A DNA stretch of 64,000 bases from Kordiimonas aestuarii (GTDB lineage: Bacteria > Pseudomonadota > Alphaproteobacteria > Sphingomonadales > Kordiimonadaceae), in NCBI RefSeq assembly GCF_025574465.1, contig NZ_JAOBPP010000021.1, forward strand, positions 62,001 through 126,000, read 5' to 3'. The notes beneath the pieces were generated by a model. The model saw only the letters and a program-made list of their open reading frames with translations. It did no database searches and was not told the DNA's origin. This document shows positions 8,290-17,640 of the stretch, piece after piece. Numbering within the stretch: position 1 is the stretch's first letter; every line of letters starts with the position of its first letter. The position numbers and the translations under genes are program-made.

Positions 8290-9195
8290 ATGAAACGCTC
8301 CCTGTTGCCACTGAATGCCCTGCGCGCGTTTGACGCGGCAGCGCGTCATATGAGCTTCAAACTGGCTGCCGATGACCTGTCGGTAACGCCCGCTGCCATC
8401 AGCCAGCAAATTCGTTCGCTCGAGGAATTCCTCGGTATTGAGCTTTTCCGTCGCACCAACCGATCGCTGGTACTGACGGAGGCCGCGCAGCTTTCGCTCG
8501 CACCGCTCAAGGAAGCGTTTGAGAAGATGGAAGAGGCGGTCGATATCCTGACGGAATCAAAAACCTCGAACGTGCTCAAAGTCAGTGTGTCGCCGTCGTT
8601 TGCCAGCAAGTGGCTGGTACCGCGCCTTGCGTCCTTCTATGAGCGCAGACCCGATGCGATTGTGAAAATCTCCGCGACCATGCATCTCACCGACTTCAAG
8701 GCCGAGGATGTAGATATTGCCATCCGGTATGGCCTTGGCGGCTATAACGGCATGTTTGAAGAAGAAATCCTGAGGGAGACCGTGTTCCCTGTATGCGCGC
8801 CCGGTATCATCAATGAGGACAACCTGACAGACAGCGCCTGCGCGGTTCTGAAGCACACGCTGATCCATGATGACAGTACGGTCGAAGATGACAGTGTACC
8901 CACATGGGCCATGTGGCTGAAAGCGGCGGGCGTTGAAATGCCAGACGGCATGCCCGCCATGCATTTCAATAACCACGCACTGGCGATTGAGGCCGCTGTT
9001 GCTGGGCGCGGCGTGGCACTGGCCCGCTCCGCCATCGCGGAGGAAGACTTGAAAGCAGGCAGGCTGATCAAGCCGTTTGGCGAGGCCGTGCCGATCAATT
9101 TCGCGCACTATATTGTCTGCCCGCAAGAAAAACTTAAGAATGAACGTGTACAAGAGTTCATTGAATGGCTTCGCACCGAAACCGGAAACGTGTGA
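8290..9195 (+). CDS. LysR-family transcriptional regulator, GcvA-like
   Basis: A 301-residue DNA-binding regulator. Residues 1-65 form the winged helix-turn-helix (LPLNALRAFDAAARHMSFK, then DDLSVTPAAISQQIRSLE), which is the hallmark of the GcvA subgroup; residues 90-295 form the periplasmic-binding-protein-like effector domain. GcvA itself controls glycine cleavage, but many relatives regulate other genes. It is on the same strand as the following periplasmic binding protein, 47 bases away, and after the sulfur operon. A role in controlling either neighbour is possible; the target cannot be read from sequence. Start codon is followed by a normal N-terminus. Confidence 0.92.
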   Translation: MKRSLLPLNALRAFDAAARHMSFKLAADDLSVTPAAISQQIRSLEEFLGIELFRRTNRSLVLTEAAQLSLAPLKEAFEKMEEAVDILTESKTSNVLKVSVSPSFASKWLVPRLASFYERRPDAIVKISATMHLTDFKAEDVDIAIRYGLGGYNGMFEEEILRETVFPVCAPGIINEDNLTDSACAVLKHTLIHDDSTVEDDSVPTWAMWLKAAGVEMPDGMPAMHFNNHALAIEAAVAGRGVALARSAIAEEDLKAGRLIKPFGEAVPINFAHYIVCPQEKLKNERVQEFIEWLRTETGNV

Positions 9196-9242
9196 GGCCT
9201 GCGATGTAACAGGCAAACGGGGGAGCCTGTCCGGGGTGGAGG

Positions 9243-9989
9243 ATGGACGTGCTTAAACGCGCCCTTGTATGTTTTCTGCTGTATTTTATTCCTGCTGCAT
9301 ACGCGGCTGAGAATGACAAAACCGCTGATTGCCTGAAACTGGGTGCCGATGAAAGCCTTGGCCCCAGTTACACGACTTTCGAGACGTTTTTCACCGCGCT
9401 TTACGAGCGCGCGGGCCTTTGCGCGACCTCGGTTGCCATGGCGCCCAAGCGCATTGAGCAGCTTCTGGTACGCGGGGAACTGGACGGTGACTGGTTCAGG
9501 CCCAGCGACTATGCCACCGAATTTTCTGATCGTTTGATTGCCTTGCCACAACCGGTTTTTGGGCTGGAAGCGCGGCTTTTGTGGCTTGATAAAGCGGTGT
9601 TTTCCGGTAAACCGGAAGACCTTAAAGGGCTGACTGTTGGTCATCAGGCCGGTTTCCGCTGGCTGGAAACACACCTGCCCCAGATGGGCGCAAAAACCTT
9701 TGCCGTGTCCAGCACAACACACACATGGGATCTTCTGGATCGCGGACGCATTGACGTGTTTGCCACAAGCGGCGTGCATGAGGCCGCCCTGCTCGCCCAC
9801 TTGCAGGAACGAACTGGAAGTGTTCATCGGGCGCTATGGACAACCGTGTCCTTTTACCACCTCTTGCACCCCAAACATGCGGACAAGGTTGACCGACTAA
9901 ACACCGCACTCAGGGAAATGATCACGACCCACGATAGCGCGGCAGACCTGCAAATCCCCGGCATTCAAGCGGCGAAACTGGCTGATTAA
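9243..9989 (+). CDS. Periplasmic solute-binding-like protein
   Basis: A 248-residue exported protein with a clear signal peptide (about 1-21, ending AAYA before AENDK). The body resembles type-3 extracellular solute-binding proteins: VRGELDGDWFRP, LKGLTVGHQAG and LLDRGRIDVFAT match the pattern of amino-acid/cyclic ligand binders (weight on DGD and R-I-D-V). No transporter membrane or ATPase genes lie next to it, so it may act as an orphan sensor or binding protein. GGAGG precedes the ATG at 9243. Its last four bases overlap the convergent PAS gene. Ligand unknown. Confidence 0.75.
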   Translation: MDVLKRALVCFLLYFIPAAYAAENDKTADCLKLGADESLGPSYTTFETFFTALYERAGLCATSVAMAPKRIEQLLVRGELDGDWFRPSDYATEFSDRLIALPQPVFGLEARLLWLDKAVFSGKPEDLKGLTVGHQAGFRWLETHLPQMGAKTFAVSSTTHTWDLLDRGRIDVFATSGVHEAALLAHLQERTGSVHRALWTTVSFYHLLHPKHADKVDRLNTALREMITTHDSAADLQIPGIQAAKLAD

Positions 9990-10537
9990 TGCAGTACCTC
10001 AACGTGTACGAGCACGAGGCGGTCGTCAGCGCAGTGGTTTCCGCGCACCGGCAGTTCCAGCACACCGATGGTGACAGACGGACGGCCAGCCCGGTCAAGC
10101 TTTCTGACATGATAGCGCACACTATCATGCCGGTAGAGTGACTGCCGCAAGGCCTCATGCAGGCTTCCGGAGAAATTGGAAAAATTGCCCACAGGGGAAC
10201 CCGCTATCCGACGGCCAAAAATACGCTCCACCTCTGCACCCGCAAGATGTACGCGCGCCTCGTCATCTGTGTCACAGTCTATGAGCGCCACATGCGGCAG
10301 GAAACGCGCCATCACCCGGATGTTGAGGTCGCGCTTTTCAGGCGGGAGGCCGTCTTTGATCAGGCCATGCCAACAATCCAGCAAGGCAGGCGCCCTGCCC
10401 CGGCGAAGACAAGACCTGAAACGATCAAGTTCCTGTTCACTGATAGCCCGCCCTTCATAGGCAGGTCCGATATGAAGTTCCATTATTTCAGGGGGAGTGC
10501 AATCCTCTGAACGTCCCCCAGGCTGAAGATGCAGCAT
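9986..10537 (-). CDS. PAS-domain protein (PAS_5 type)
   Basis: A 183-residue cytoplasmic protein that looks like the alphaproteobacterial PAS_5 family. The central stretch from about residue 50 (LLDCWHGL) through MARFLPHVALIDCD, HLAGAEVERIFGR and the closing VLELPVRG fits a single PAS sensor fold without an attached output domain. I chose the ATG at 10537 because AAGGAG lies 6 bases upstream; a longer frame of 16 codons exists. It probably senses or scaffolds, but partner and ligand are unknown. It is convergent with and overlaps the binding-protein gene. Confidence 0.78.
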   Translation of the reverse strand: MLHLQPGGRSEDCTPPEIMELHIGPAYEGRAISEQELDRFRSCLRRGRAPALLDCWHGLIKDGLPPEKRDLNIRVMARFLPHVALIDCDTDDEARVHLAGAEVERIFGRRIAGSPVGNFSNFSGSLHEALRQSLYRHDSVRYHVRKLDRAGRPSVTIGVLELPVRGNHCADDRLVLVHVEVLH

Positions 10538-10608
10538 AAAAGCTCCTTGGCACCCCAAGACGTGCCTCTTAACCATAACACACATGATATGAAATACATT
10601 GATTAAGA

Positions 10609-10674
10609 AAATTTTACTTATTTTTTAAGTAGTTGTAAAAAAAATCAACCGATGACCAGACAAATTTTACTTAT
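10609..10674. repeat. Direct repeat in an AT-rich promoter gap
   Basis: AAATTTTACTTAT occurs exactly twice, at 10609-10621 and 10662-10674, 53 bases apart (about five helical turns). The gap lies between the PAS gene and the OmpV-like gene on the minus strand, so the repeats are positioned to serve the PAS gene promoter. Confidence 0.4.
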
Positions 10675-10694
10675 ACTGTTCTTAACGAATCGGC

Positions 10695-11468
10695 CTAAAA
10701 ACTGTACCCGACACCAAAACCAAGCGTCAGGTCGTACTTTTTAGTAATGCCCGGGTTCGCCCAGACTTTGTCGTCAAGATAGGTGCTGCTACCAAAAGCA
10801 ATCACCGACCAGCGGTCACCGACACGGTACAGCGCCGTCAGTTCCGCCGAATAATTGATCACGTCATCGCTCAACTGATAGACTGGCAAAATTGCATCCT
10901 TGCCGTCCTCGATCATCTTCGCTCGCTGTTTGACCGTCACCCCCCACATATGGTTTGCAAGTTTCCGGCTCTGCCATGAGGCACTGATCCCGGGCGTGAC
11001 GGTCAGCCTGCCCGACCGGAAGCTATAGCTGTAGCCGACGGAGACTTCCTGCCCATTATGGGTGTCAGTGACATCCTGCAGGAAACTTGCCGTCAATGAA
11101 CCAAATCCGCCGTGTAGCCCAAGGCGGACGCCCGCATCAGCGGTGATTTTATCCCTGCTTGAGCCCGCCAGGGTTCGCGCAGATGCGATGATGTCAAACG
11201 ACACATGCACATCGTTCGGGTTACCGCGTGGCGGCAGCAAGCGGTATCCGGCCTCAAGCCCCTGAAGGTAGAAACGCTCGCCCCGGTAGCTGACATAAGG
11301 GAAGGCATTGAAGCTTGTACCCTCCGCACCAAACGGGCTTTCATACAACAGGCCAATACCGCCCGCGGTCCATTTTGGCGGACCATCCTGCCCATAGACC
11401 GCACCACCGATTAAAAGACAGCAGAATACGCCAATGATCCCTGTCCGGTTCCTCGCCAGATTTTTCAT
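10695..11468 (-). CDS. MipA/OmpV family outer-membrane protein
   Basis: A 257-residue beta-barrel protein. A signal peptide (MKNLARNRTGIIGVFCCLLIGGAVYG) is followed by WTAGGIGLLYESPFGAEGTSF, the start of the OmpV barrel, and the chain ends in GVGYSF with the C-terminal phenylalanine typical of outer-membrane barrels recognised by the Bam machinery. MipA in E. coli scaffolds a murein hydrolase and synthase; OmpV relatives are adhesins or porins, so the function here is open. The start at 11468 has AAGGAG about 7 bases upstream; an ATG 13 codons earlier is less likely. It is transcribed alone, divergent from the next gene. Confidence 0.88.
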   Translation of the reverse strand: MKNLARNRTGIIGVFCCLLIGGAVYGQDGPPKWTAGGIGLLYESPFGAEGTSFNAFPYVSYRGERFYLQGLEAGYRLLPPRGNPNDVHVSFDIIASARTLAGSSRDKITADAGVRLGLHGGFGSLTASFLQDVTDTHNGQEVSVGYSYSFRSGRLTVTPGISASWQSRKLANHMWGVTVKQRAKMIEDGKDAILPVYQLSDDVINYSAELTALYRVGDRWSVIAFGSSTYLDDKVWANPGITKKYDLTLGFGVGYSF

Positions 11469-11642
11469 TTCCGCTCCTTGCCCAGGTCGCTTTGGGTCAT
11501 GCTGCATTTGAAACCATTGTTGTTACGTTTAAACGCATAAAACAGTTCAATTACGCCAATTGCCCCCAAGCCAACCTGTTTGTTAAAGTTTGGTAAACAC
11601 TTTCCTGGCTATGCTGCCTGGTAAATTGCCGTTGGGGGCATC

Positions 11643-12272
11643 ATGATCAAGTCGCTGATACATATAAGCCTGATCGCTTCCGCAGTTGTGGCCACTGCCA
11701 CGATTGAGGCAGTGCTGCCGCTCGTGATCGACGGGCGCGATGTTCCGCAATATGGCTATATTACCAACTCCCGCGAATACGGTACACTTGAGGGGTGGCA
11801 GCAATGCGTTACAAAAACGCAGGTAGCGCCGCCAGCTGACACGCCATACAGCGCGTATGAAAGCTGTATGGCCTATACGGCACGCATCATCGAAAACCCT
11901 GCGGTCAGTGTTGCTGTCAGCGGCTTCGCAGCCGGGAATACATGCGGCAAAAAGGACGTAGCCCGTTGGTCTCGCGCGGTTGAGGCAACAGTGACAAACA
12001 CGTCGGGTGACACGCATTTTTTCGCTGTTGAGCTACAGGCTGAAAACCCGGGCGCCCATAGCGCGGCACGGCAACAGCGGGTCAATGTGGAGTTGCCACC
12101 ACGAACCAGCAAGGAAGTTTGCTTTATTGCGTTTGCCTTTGAAACGGCTGCGGAACTGGAAGCCTTCCAGCGTATTGAGGCACAATCCAGCGTTCGGCTT
12201 GTTCGCGGCACCGGGGTCGCCATCAATGGCGACAAGCATACCGTCTTCGCGCAACAGCCCCTTTCCAACTGA
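11643..12272 (+). CDS. Hypothetical secreted protein
   Basis: A 209-residue protein I do not recognise. The N-terminus (MIKSLIHISLIASAVVATATIEAV) is a signal peptide or membrane anchor. The mature part has four or five cysteines (QQCV, ESCM, GNTCGKK, KEVCF) that could form disulfides in the periplasm. The middle (EATVTNTSGDTHFFAVELQ) reads like an immunoglobulin-like beta-sandwich strand pattern, but I cannot confirm that. It lies between an OmpV-like protein (divergent) and an M14 peptidase (convergent). TTAA-N7-TAAA at 11583-11597, one mismatch from a CtrA site, lies 46 bases ahead of the start. Confidence 0.7.
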   Translation: MIKSLIHISLIASAVVATATIEAVLPLVIDGRDVPQYGYITNSREYGTLEGWQQCVTKTQVAPPADTPYSAYESCMAYTARIIENPAVSVAVSGFAAGNTCGKKDVARWSRAVEATVTNTSGDTHFFAVELQAENPGAHSAARQQRVNVELPPRTSKEVCFIAFAFETAAELEAFQRIEAQSSVRLVRGTGVAINGDKHTVFAQQPLSN

Positions 12273-12326
12273 AAGCCGTAATATCGGGAAAACCGGGCCA
12301 CGCTGATGCGCGGCCCGGGTCGTTGC

Positions 12327-14945
12327 TCACTCTTCTGTCGCCTGCGCTTCCGCCTCATTATCAGCGTAGGAAGGATCAAATGCCTTGGAGAGGAACAGCG
12401 CGTTCAGGAACAGGCGTTCCGAGCCCAGGTATGTCGCGCGGAAGTTCGGGTCATCCGCGAACAGGATGACAGATCCCTCTCCCACCCGTTCAGCCGTCAT
12501 CATGGGAGTGCCCTTGATCTCATTCAGGCGGCGGTCGGATGAATAACCGCTGATCAGCGGGCTGTCGGTATAAACCGCAACCTGCGCATACGGGTCTTCC
12601 GGCACCGGCAGGGTGAAGGTGGAGTTTTTGTTGGTGGCCACAGTGCGACGCACCAGGCCAAAACCAAGCGGATGGGTGATATCGAGGTCGCTTTCAAACA
12701 CCGCGCCACCGATTACGTCTTCCGCATCTTTCTGGCCTTTCTGGGCATAGGACAAACGTTCCACCATCTTCTCAGGCTTCTTCTCGTCTTTCTTCTTGTC
12801 CTTGTCGGCGGCAGTCAGGTTTTTCGCGGCCCATTCCGCTCCCTGACGGCTGGCCACAACCGTGCCCCCCGCTTTTACCCACGCCTTGAGGTCATCCACC
12901 ATGTCTTTCGGGAAGCCAGACCGACCACCCACCAGAATAATGTGGGTATAACGGTTCAGGTCAATACGGGAGAGACGGTCCTGCCGCACCAGGGTCACCG
13001 GCATCTGCATGCGGTGGTCCAGCACGTGCCATACCTCACCCGCGTCATAAGGCGACACACGGCCCCCCACCACCAGAAGCGGCTTGACCGGCTTGAGGTC
13101 AGCAACGGAGTTGCGGCCTCCAAGGTCCGCGCCCACGTTCAGGGTGTGGCCGCTGGTGGCGGCATGCACCTGAATATCGTCCTCATCGGCGATCTGCTGC
13201 ATCATGGCATGGATGCTGGCGCTCCCCACGGTTTGCAGGTCATTGGCAACAATCACCGCGCCCCGGTCAAAATTGATCACACCGCGTGTGGTCTGCACCT
13301 CGATCGGTTCCTTGGCGATACGGGCCATCACCCCGGCTTCAAGCAGGCGGCCAACGGCGCGCGGCGCATAATAGTCAGACCAACGGAACACATAGGCGTA
13401 AGGTGCACGATCCACAGGCTTGGCCACCCCCGGCGCATCGCCTGTTGCCTTGTCCCCCAGCTTGCCGCGCAGGCCAGATGTTACGGCTGCGTAATCAAGC
13501 CCGTATGCTGCGGGAAGCGTCCAGCCCGACACATCGTAAAACACCTTGTCCGGGAATTCGGTGATACGACCAAAAAGCGCTTTTGCCATGCGGTACTGGG
13601 TCTGGTCCATTGGCACGATGTAGGCGCCTTCGCCAAACGTGCGGCCGTCCGTTTTCACTTCACCCTTCAGGGCATAGGCGTCAACCCGGTGCCGCTCAAG
13701 GAACTGCAGGAACATGCTCAGGCGTGTCGGGTCTTCCGGCGCGCGGAACACATAGCCTTTCACGTTATCGTCTTTCACGAGGTCAGCCACCTGGGCATAG
13801 AAGTCCCGCTGATAGGCATGCAGCTTGGTGCGCATTGCCGCCGCGCCCTTGATGGTCGAAAGGCTGGTGCGGAAATGCTTCAGGATATTGTCGGCATAGG
13901 TCTTGATGCCCTGATCACTTTCGCGCGCGATACCCATCTGGGCACCCGCTTCATAAAGAATACCAAGCGAGCCGTTGATCTGAGGGTATGTGGAGCCCTT
14001 GCCGACATAATAGTTGTCGAAGCCTTCTTCGGAGAAATAGAGCGTGCCGGCTTTATCCAGCGCTTCGCGGTGATAGCCTGCAATCTCAACCAGCAGTTCA
14101 CGGCCACGTGCCGGAATAAGCGGGTGTTTGCGCGTTGGTACACCAGGGTGGAAATAATAGGTGCTGTTGCCGCCCATCTCGTGGAAATCGCCGGAGACTT
14201 CAGGCTTCCACTTGTGCCACTCGCGGAGCCACGCCTGGCTTTCAGGCTGCGTCTGCAAAAGCCATTGGCGATTGAGGTCAAACCAATAATGGTTGGTGCG
14301 CGCGCCAGGCCAAACCTGATTGTGCACCTCATGTGCGGGATCAAGCGCCCGGACCTCTGAGCCATATTGCGTGACCCATGCCGCGCGGCGGGCGTGGCCA
14401 TCCGGGTTGAAAATGGCCGTGATCAGGATCACGCTGTTCTTGAGCGTTTCGTCAATCTGCGCGCCCTTGGCAGCAGCAAGGTGATAGAGCGTCGGGATCG
14501 CGGCGTCCATGCCGCTTGATTCCGCACCGTGCACACCATAGTTCAGCCAGGTGATAACCGGCAGGTCGTCAGACGCCTGATCCGCGGTTTCAGGGTTGGA
14601 ACGTTTGACATGATTCTCGCGGATTTCCTCAAGCCGTGCGAGGTTTTCAGGGCTTGAGACCGTGATGAACAGGATCGGGCGATGCTCGTGCGTGTAACCG
14701 ATAGTGCGTATCTGCATCCGCGGGCTTTGCTCCACCACCTCACGGATATAAGAGACCATCAGGTCATGGCGCACCGGCTGGTCGCCAACATCATGGCCGA
14801 ACACTTCAGCCGGTTTTACGATGCCTTGGTCATATTCAAGGCCCGGCACCAGATAATAATCAAGCGGTTCAGCCTGCGCGGCGCCGAGCGCAAAGCCTGC
14901 GCCCGCGACAAGCGCTGTCGCCCATTTCAAGAATCTCTGTCGCAT
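12327..14945 (-). CDS. Secreted M14 family zinc carboxypeptidase
   Basis: A large (872-residue) exported metallopeptidase. Signal peptide at 1-25 (ending AAQA). The M14 zinc-binding motif is HGAESSG (about residue 139), a third zinc His lies in GDFHEMGGNS, and NPDGHARR and FDLNRQW supply the usual substrate-binding residues. The N-terminal ~370 residues are catalytic; the remaining ~500 residues include a ThuA/glutamine-amidotransferase-like segment around ILVGGRSGFPKDMVDDLKAW and a later ILFADDPNFR, as in other giant M14 proteins of this class. It begins 9 bases after threonine synthase ends and is likely co-transcribed. It probably degrades extracellular peptides. Confidence 0.9.
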   Translation of the reverse strand: MRQRFLKWATALVAGAGFALGAAQAEPLDYYLVPGLEYDQGIVKPAEVFGHDVGDQPVRHDLMVSYIREVVEQSPRMQIRTIGYTHEHRPILFITVSSPENLARLEEIRENHVKRSNPETADQASDDLPVITWLNYGVHGAESSGMDAAIPTLYHLAAAKGAQIDETLKNSVILITAIFNPDGHARRAAWVTQYGSEVRALDPAHEVHNQVWPGARTNHYWFDLNRQWLLQTQPESQAWLREWHKWKPEVSGDFHEMGGNSTYYFHPGVPTRKHPLIPARGRELLVEIAGYHREALDKAGTLYFSEEGFDNYYVGKGSTYPQINGSLGILYEAGAQMGIARESDQGIKTYADNILKHFRTSLSTIKGAAAMRTKLHAYQRDFYAQVADLVKDDNVKGYVFRAPEDPTRLSMFLQFLERHRVDAYALKGEVKTDGRTFGEGAYIVPMDQTQYRMAKALFGRITEFPDKVFYDVSGWTLPAAYGLDYAAVTSGLRGKLGDKATGDAPGVAKPVDRAPYAYVFRWSDYYAPRAVGRLLEAGVMARIAKEPIEVQTTRGVINFDRGAVIVANDLQTVGSASIHAMMQQIADEDDIQVHAATSGHTLNVGADLGGRNSVADLKPVKPLLVVGGRVSPYDAGEVWHVLDHRMQMPVTLVRQDRLSRIDLNRYTHIILVGGRSGFPKDMVDDLKAWVKAGGTVVASRQGAEWAAKNLTAADKDKKKDEKKPEKMVERLSYAQKGQKDAEDVIGGAVFESDLDITHPLGFGLVRRTVATNKNSTFTLPVPEDPYAQVAVYTDSPLISGYSSDRRLNEIKGTPMMTAERVGEGSVILFADDPNFRATYLGSERLFLNALFLSKAFDPSYADNEAEAQATEE

Positions 14946-14954
14946 TAATGTCCC

Positions 14955-16187
14955 CTATTTTTTCAAATCGTCGTAATTGATCGGCTCATGACGGTTCAGG
15001 CTTTTTGCCATCTCGGGCATGTCATACTTCAGCCCGTTCCCGCAGTTGAACAGCACCACCCGGTCGCCCGCTCCCACACGGCCGTCCTTCAGCGCTTCCT
15101 TATATGCAGCGTAGGTCGCTGCGCCCTCAGGGCAAACCAGGACGCCTTCCCGCGCACCGATTTCGCACCGGGCATCCTCAATTTTCTCATCATCGACCGC
15201 GATGGCAAAACCACCGCTTTCGCGCACGGCGTCAAGGATCAGGAAATCCCCCACCGCCACCGGCACGCGGATGCCGCTGGCAAACGTATGCGCACCCTGC
15301 CACAGCGTCGCGTGACGCTCTCCGTCCTCATAAGCTTTCACAATGGGCGCGCACCCCGTAGCCTGCACCGCCACCATGCGCGGACGCTTGGAGCCAATCC
15401 AGCCCAGCGCTTCCATTTCGGCGAAGGCTTTCCACATGCCGATAAGGCCCGTGCCGCCGCCTGTGGGATAGAAAATAACATCCGGCACCTGCCAGCCAAG
15501 CTGGGCCGCAAGCTCCAGCCCCATGGTTTTCTTCCCCTCGATGCGGTAAGGCTCCTTCAGCGTGGAAAGGTCAAACCAGCCCATGGCGTCCTTGCCTTCG
15601 CCTACAATCTTGCCGCAGTCGTTGATCAATCCGTTCACGCGCCAGACCTTGCCGCCCTCAAGCGCAATTTCGCGCACATTGGCGTCCGGCGTATCATCGG
15701 GGCAGAAGATGTAACTTTCCATGCCTGCCCGCGTAGCGTAAGCCGCCATGGCCGCACCCGCGTTGCCGTTTGTTGGCATGGCCAGCCGCATTAGTCCAAA
15801 TTCCTTCGCCATGGAAACCGCAAGCGCAAGCCCGCGCGCCTTGAAACTGCCGGTTGGCAGGCGGCCCTCATCCTTGATGACAATCTCACCCGAGATGTGC
15901 AGATCCTGTGCGAGGGTTGGGCAGGATATGAGCGGCGTATCGTCCTCGCCCAGCGCAATGACATTTTCAGTTTTTGTCACCGGCAGCAGCTCGCGCCATT
16001 TCCAGAAGCCGCCCCCTCGGGCCCATATCTCGTCGCGGCTGATGCTTTGGCGGATACCTTCAAGGTCATAACGCACCAGAAGCGGACGGCTGGCGCGCGA
16101 CAAACCATGCACCTCGCCCGCTTTATAATCGCTCTCGCCCGTCAGCCCGCACTCAAGATGGCTGACAAATGTGGAAAATTCTATCAT
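14955..16187 (-). CDS. thrC: Threonine synthase (PLP-dependent)
   Basis: A 410-residue fold-type II PLP enzyme. The PLP lysine is in PTGSFKARG (about residue 117), TNGNAGAA supplies the phosphate/substrate loop, and YPTGGGTGLIG is the glycine-rich phosphate-binding loop. ALGEDDTPLI near residue 80 is characteristic of threonine synthase. The enzyme converts O-phosphohomoserine to threonine. This is the shorter archaeal/plant-like form, so a related beta-lyase function cannot be fully excluded. GAGGGGA precedes the ATG. Coupling to a secreted M14 peptidase gene 9 bases downstream is odd for a biosynthetic gene. Confidence 0.85.
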   Translation of the reverse strand: MIEFSTFVSHLECGLTGESDYKAGEVHGLSRASRPLLVRYDLEGIRQSISRDEIWARGGGFWKWRELLPVTKTENVIALGEDDTPLISCPTLAQDLHISGEIVIKDEGRLPTGSFKARGLALAVSMAKEFGLMRLAMPTNGNAGAAMAAYATRAGMESYIFCPDDTPDANVREIALEGGKVWRVNGLINDCGKIVGEGKDAMGWFDLSTLKEPYRIEGKKTMGLELAAQLGWQVPDVIFYPTGGGTGLIGMWKAFAEMEALGWIGSKRPRMVAVQATGCAPIVKAYEDGERHATLWQGAHTFASGIRVPVAVGDFLILDAVRESGGFAIAVDDEKIEDARCEIGAREGVLVCPEGAATYAAYKEALKDGRVGAGDRVVLFNCGNGLKYDMPEMAKSLNRHEPINYDDLKK

Positions 16188-16281
16188 AGCTCCCCTCTTT
16201 CATAGGCTGCACAGCCTAGGACCTTGCCTTATTCGAGACAAGGGCTTGACGTGCACGCCTCCCATATAAATTTTGAGGGCC

Positions 16282-16569
16282 ATGGAAAAGAAAATCACAT
16301 GTGCGTTATGTGGTCGGAAATTCGGGAAACATGTGGAGATGCATCATCTTATCCCGAAGTCGCAAGGGGGGAGGGACACAATTCCGCTACATCCTATTTG
16401 CCACCGCAAGATTCACGCCCTATTTAACGAGAAGGAACTGGCGAAACGTTTCGCCACCATCGCCGCGTTGCGGGAAAACGAGGATATCAAGCGCTTTGTC
16501 GCATGGCTTAGGGGTAAGCCGCCCGATTTCCATCGCCGCACCGCGCCAAAAGGGGGACGCCGGCGCTGA
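16282..16569 (+). CDS. Small HNH endonuclease-like protein
   Basis: A 95-residue protein with one HNH domain. CALCGRKF and HPICHRKIH supply a CxxC...CxxH-type zinc pair, and EMHHLIPKSQGG carries the HH motif of the catalytic site; the terminal stretch is very basic. Stand-alone HNH proteins of this size are widespread and mostly uncharacterised; they may nick DNA or RNA. I prefer the ATG at 16282 with AGGG just upstream; a TTG three codons earlier is an alternative. It sits 36 bases before a hydrolase gene and has no phage or restriction genes nearby. Confidence 0.75.
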   Translation: MEKKITCALCGRKFGKHVEMHHLIPKSQGGRDTIPLHPICHRKIHALFNEKELAKRFATIAALRENEDIKRFVAWLRGKPPDFHRRTAPKGGRRR

Positions 16570-16605
16570 ACTGGCAAAAACGCGCAGGATGCACATGGGT
16601 ATTTT

Positions 16606-17541
16606 ATGATCAGCAGGCCACCGATTACCTACGAAAAATGGGGCCAATGCGGCAAATACTTCGAATGGCAGGATCACCACGTCTTTTACCAGCGTGGCGG
16701 TAATGGCGAAGCTTTGCTGACGATCCACGGTTTCCCGACCTGTGGCTGGGACTGGGCCTGGGTCTCCCGGGCGCTGGTCGGCCAGTTCCACATGATCGTG
16801 CCTGACCTGCTGGATTATGGCCGCACGCTCAACAGCCTCAAGAAAACCTGCACCATCATGGACCAGGCCGACATGCTGGATGCGCTGATGGCGCACCGGG
16901 GCATTGACGAAGTGCATATCCTTGCCCACGACGTGGGCGACACAGTCGCGCAGGAGCTGATCGCCCGGCACAATGAAAGCTCGCTTTCCTTCCGGGTCCG
17001 TAGCGCACTGTTCCTCAATGGCGGCATGCTGCCAGCCCACCACCGCCCGCGCAAGGTGCAGACCCTGCTGGCAGGGCCGCTGGGCCCGATGATCTCGCAC
17101 GTGGCGGGCAAGGGCAAAATGCTCAGGGGCCTTGCCGACGTGTTTGGCCCGCACACAAAACCCACCGACGTGTCCCTGGACGAATTCTGGCCTGCCATGG
17201 TCGGCGTGAACGGCCGCGGCGCGTTTGCCCGCCGCATCCGCTATATGGCGGAACGCATTGTGCACGCCGAGCGCTGGAAAAGCGCCCTGAGGGACGCGCA
17301 ACTGCCCATGATGCTGGTCAACGGTGTTGATGACCCTGTCTCGGGCGGGCATGCGGCAGACGCCATAGAAAAGGAACTGCCCAATATCAAGGTGGTGCGC
17401 CTGCCCGGCATTGGCCACTTCCCGCAGATCGAGGCGCCGGAAGCCGTGGCCGAGCTTGTGGACCAGTTCCACAAATGTATCGTGCGCAACGGCTATATCA
17501 GGCCGTCAGAGCTGAAGGCGGCGCAGGGCTTTTCGCTTTAA
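16606..17541 (+). CDS. Alpha/beta hydrolase, MEST/epoxide-hydrolase-like
   Basis: A 311-residue alpha/beta hydrolase. The oxyanion loop is HGFPTCGWDW and the nucleophile elbow is ILAHDVGDTVAQEL, so the nucleophile is Asp as in epoxide hydrolases and haloalkane dehalogenases, not Ser. The general base is His in GIGHFPQIE. LNGGMLPAHHRP, FGPHTKP and the downstream pattern closely resemble vertebrate MEST/PEG1 proteins and their bacterial homologues, whose substrate is unresolved. No signal peptide. A terminator-like hairpin follows the stop. Upstream is the HNH gene; no clear pathway link. Confidence 0.85.
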   Translation: MISRPPITYEKWGQCGKYFEWQDHHVFYQRGGNGEALLTIHGFPTCGWDWAWVSRALVGQFHMIVPDLLDYGRTLNSLKKTCTIMDQADMLDALMAHRGIDEVHILAHDVGDTVAQELIARHNESSLSFRVRSALFLNGGMLPAHHRPRKVQTLLAGPLGPMISHVAGKGKMLRGLADVFGPHTKPTDVSLDEFWPAMVGVNGRGAFARRIRYMAERIVHAERWKSALRDAQLPMMLVNGVDDPVSGGHAADAIEKELPNIKVVRLPGIGHFPQIEAPEAVAELVDQFHKCIVRNGYIRPSELKAAQGFSL

Positions 17542-17542
17542 C

Positions 17543-17580
17543 CTTTGCACCCGCATATGAGCGGGCAACTTTCTTTTGTT
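17543..17580 (+). terminator. Probable terminator after the MEST-like hydrolase
   Basis: CCCGC-ATATGA-GCGGG, flanked by partly pairing TTGC and GCAA and followed by a T-rich tract (TTTCTTTTGTTT). It ends the hydrolase transcript before the MFS gene. Confidence 0.6.
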
Positions 17581-17640
17581 TCCGCTTGACCCTCTCGGCA
17601 AATTCATCAAATTTGGGCGCCATAAAACAAAGGCCCCACG

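Noticed and set aside
12672..14360. 562-codon open frame antisense to the M14 peptidase
   Set aside because: Antisense to conserved zinc-site motifs, His/Arg-rich without domains. Treated as a by-product of codon bias.
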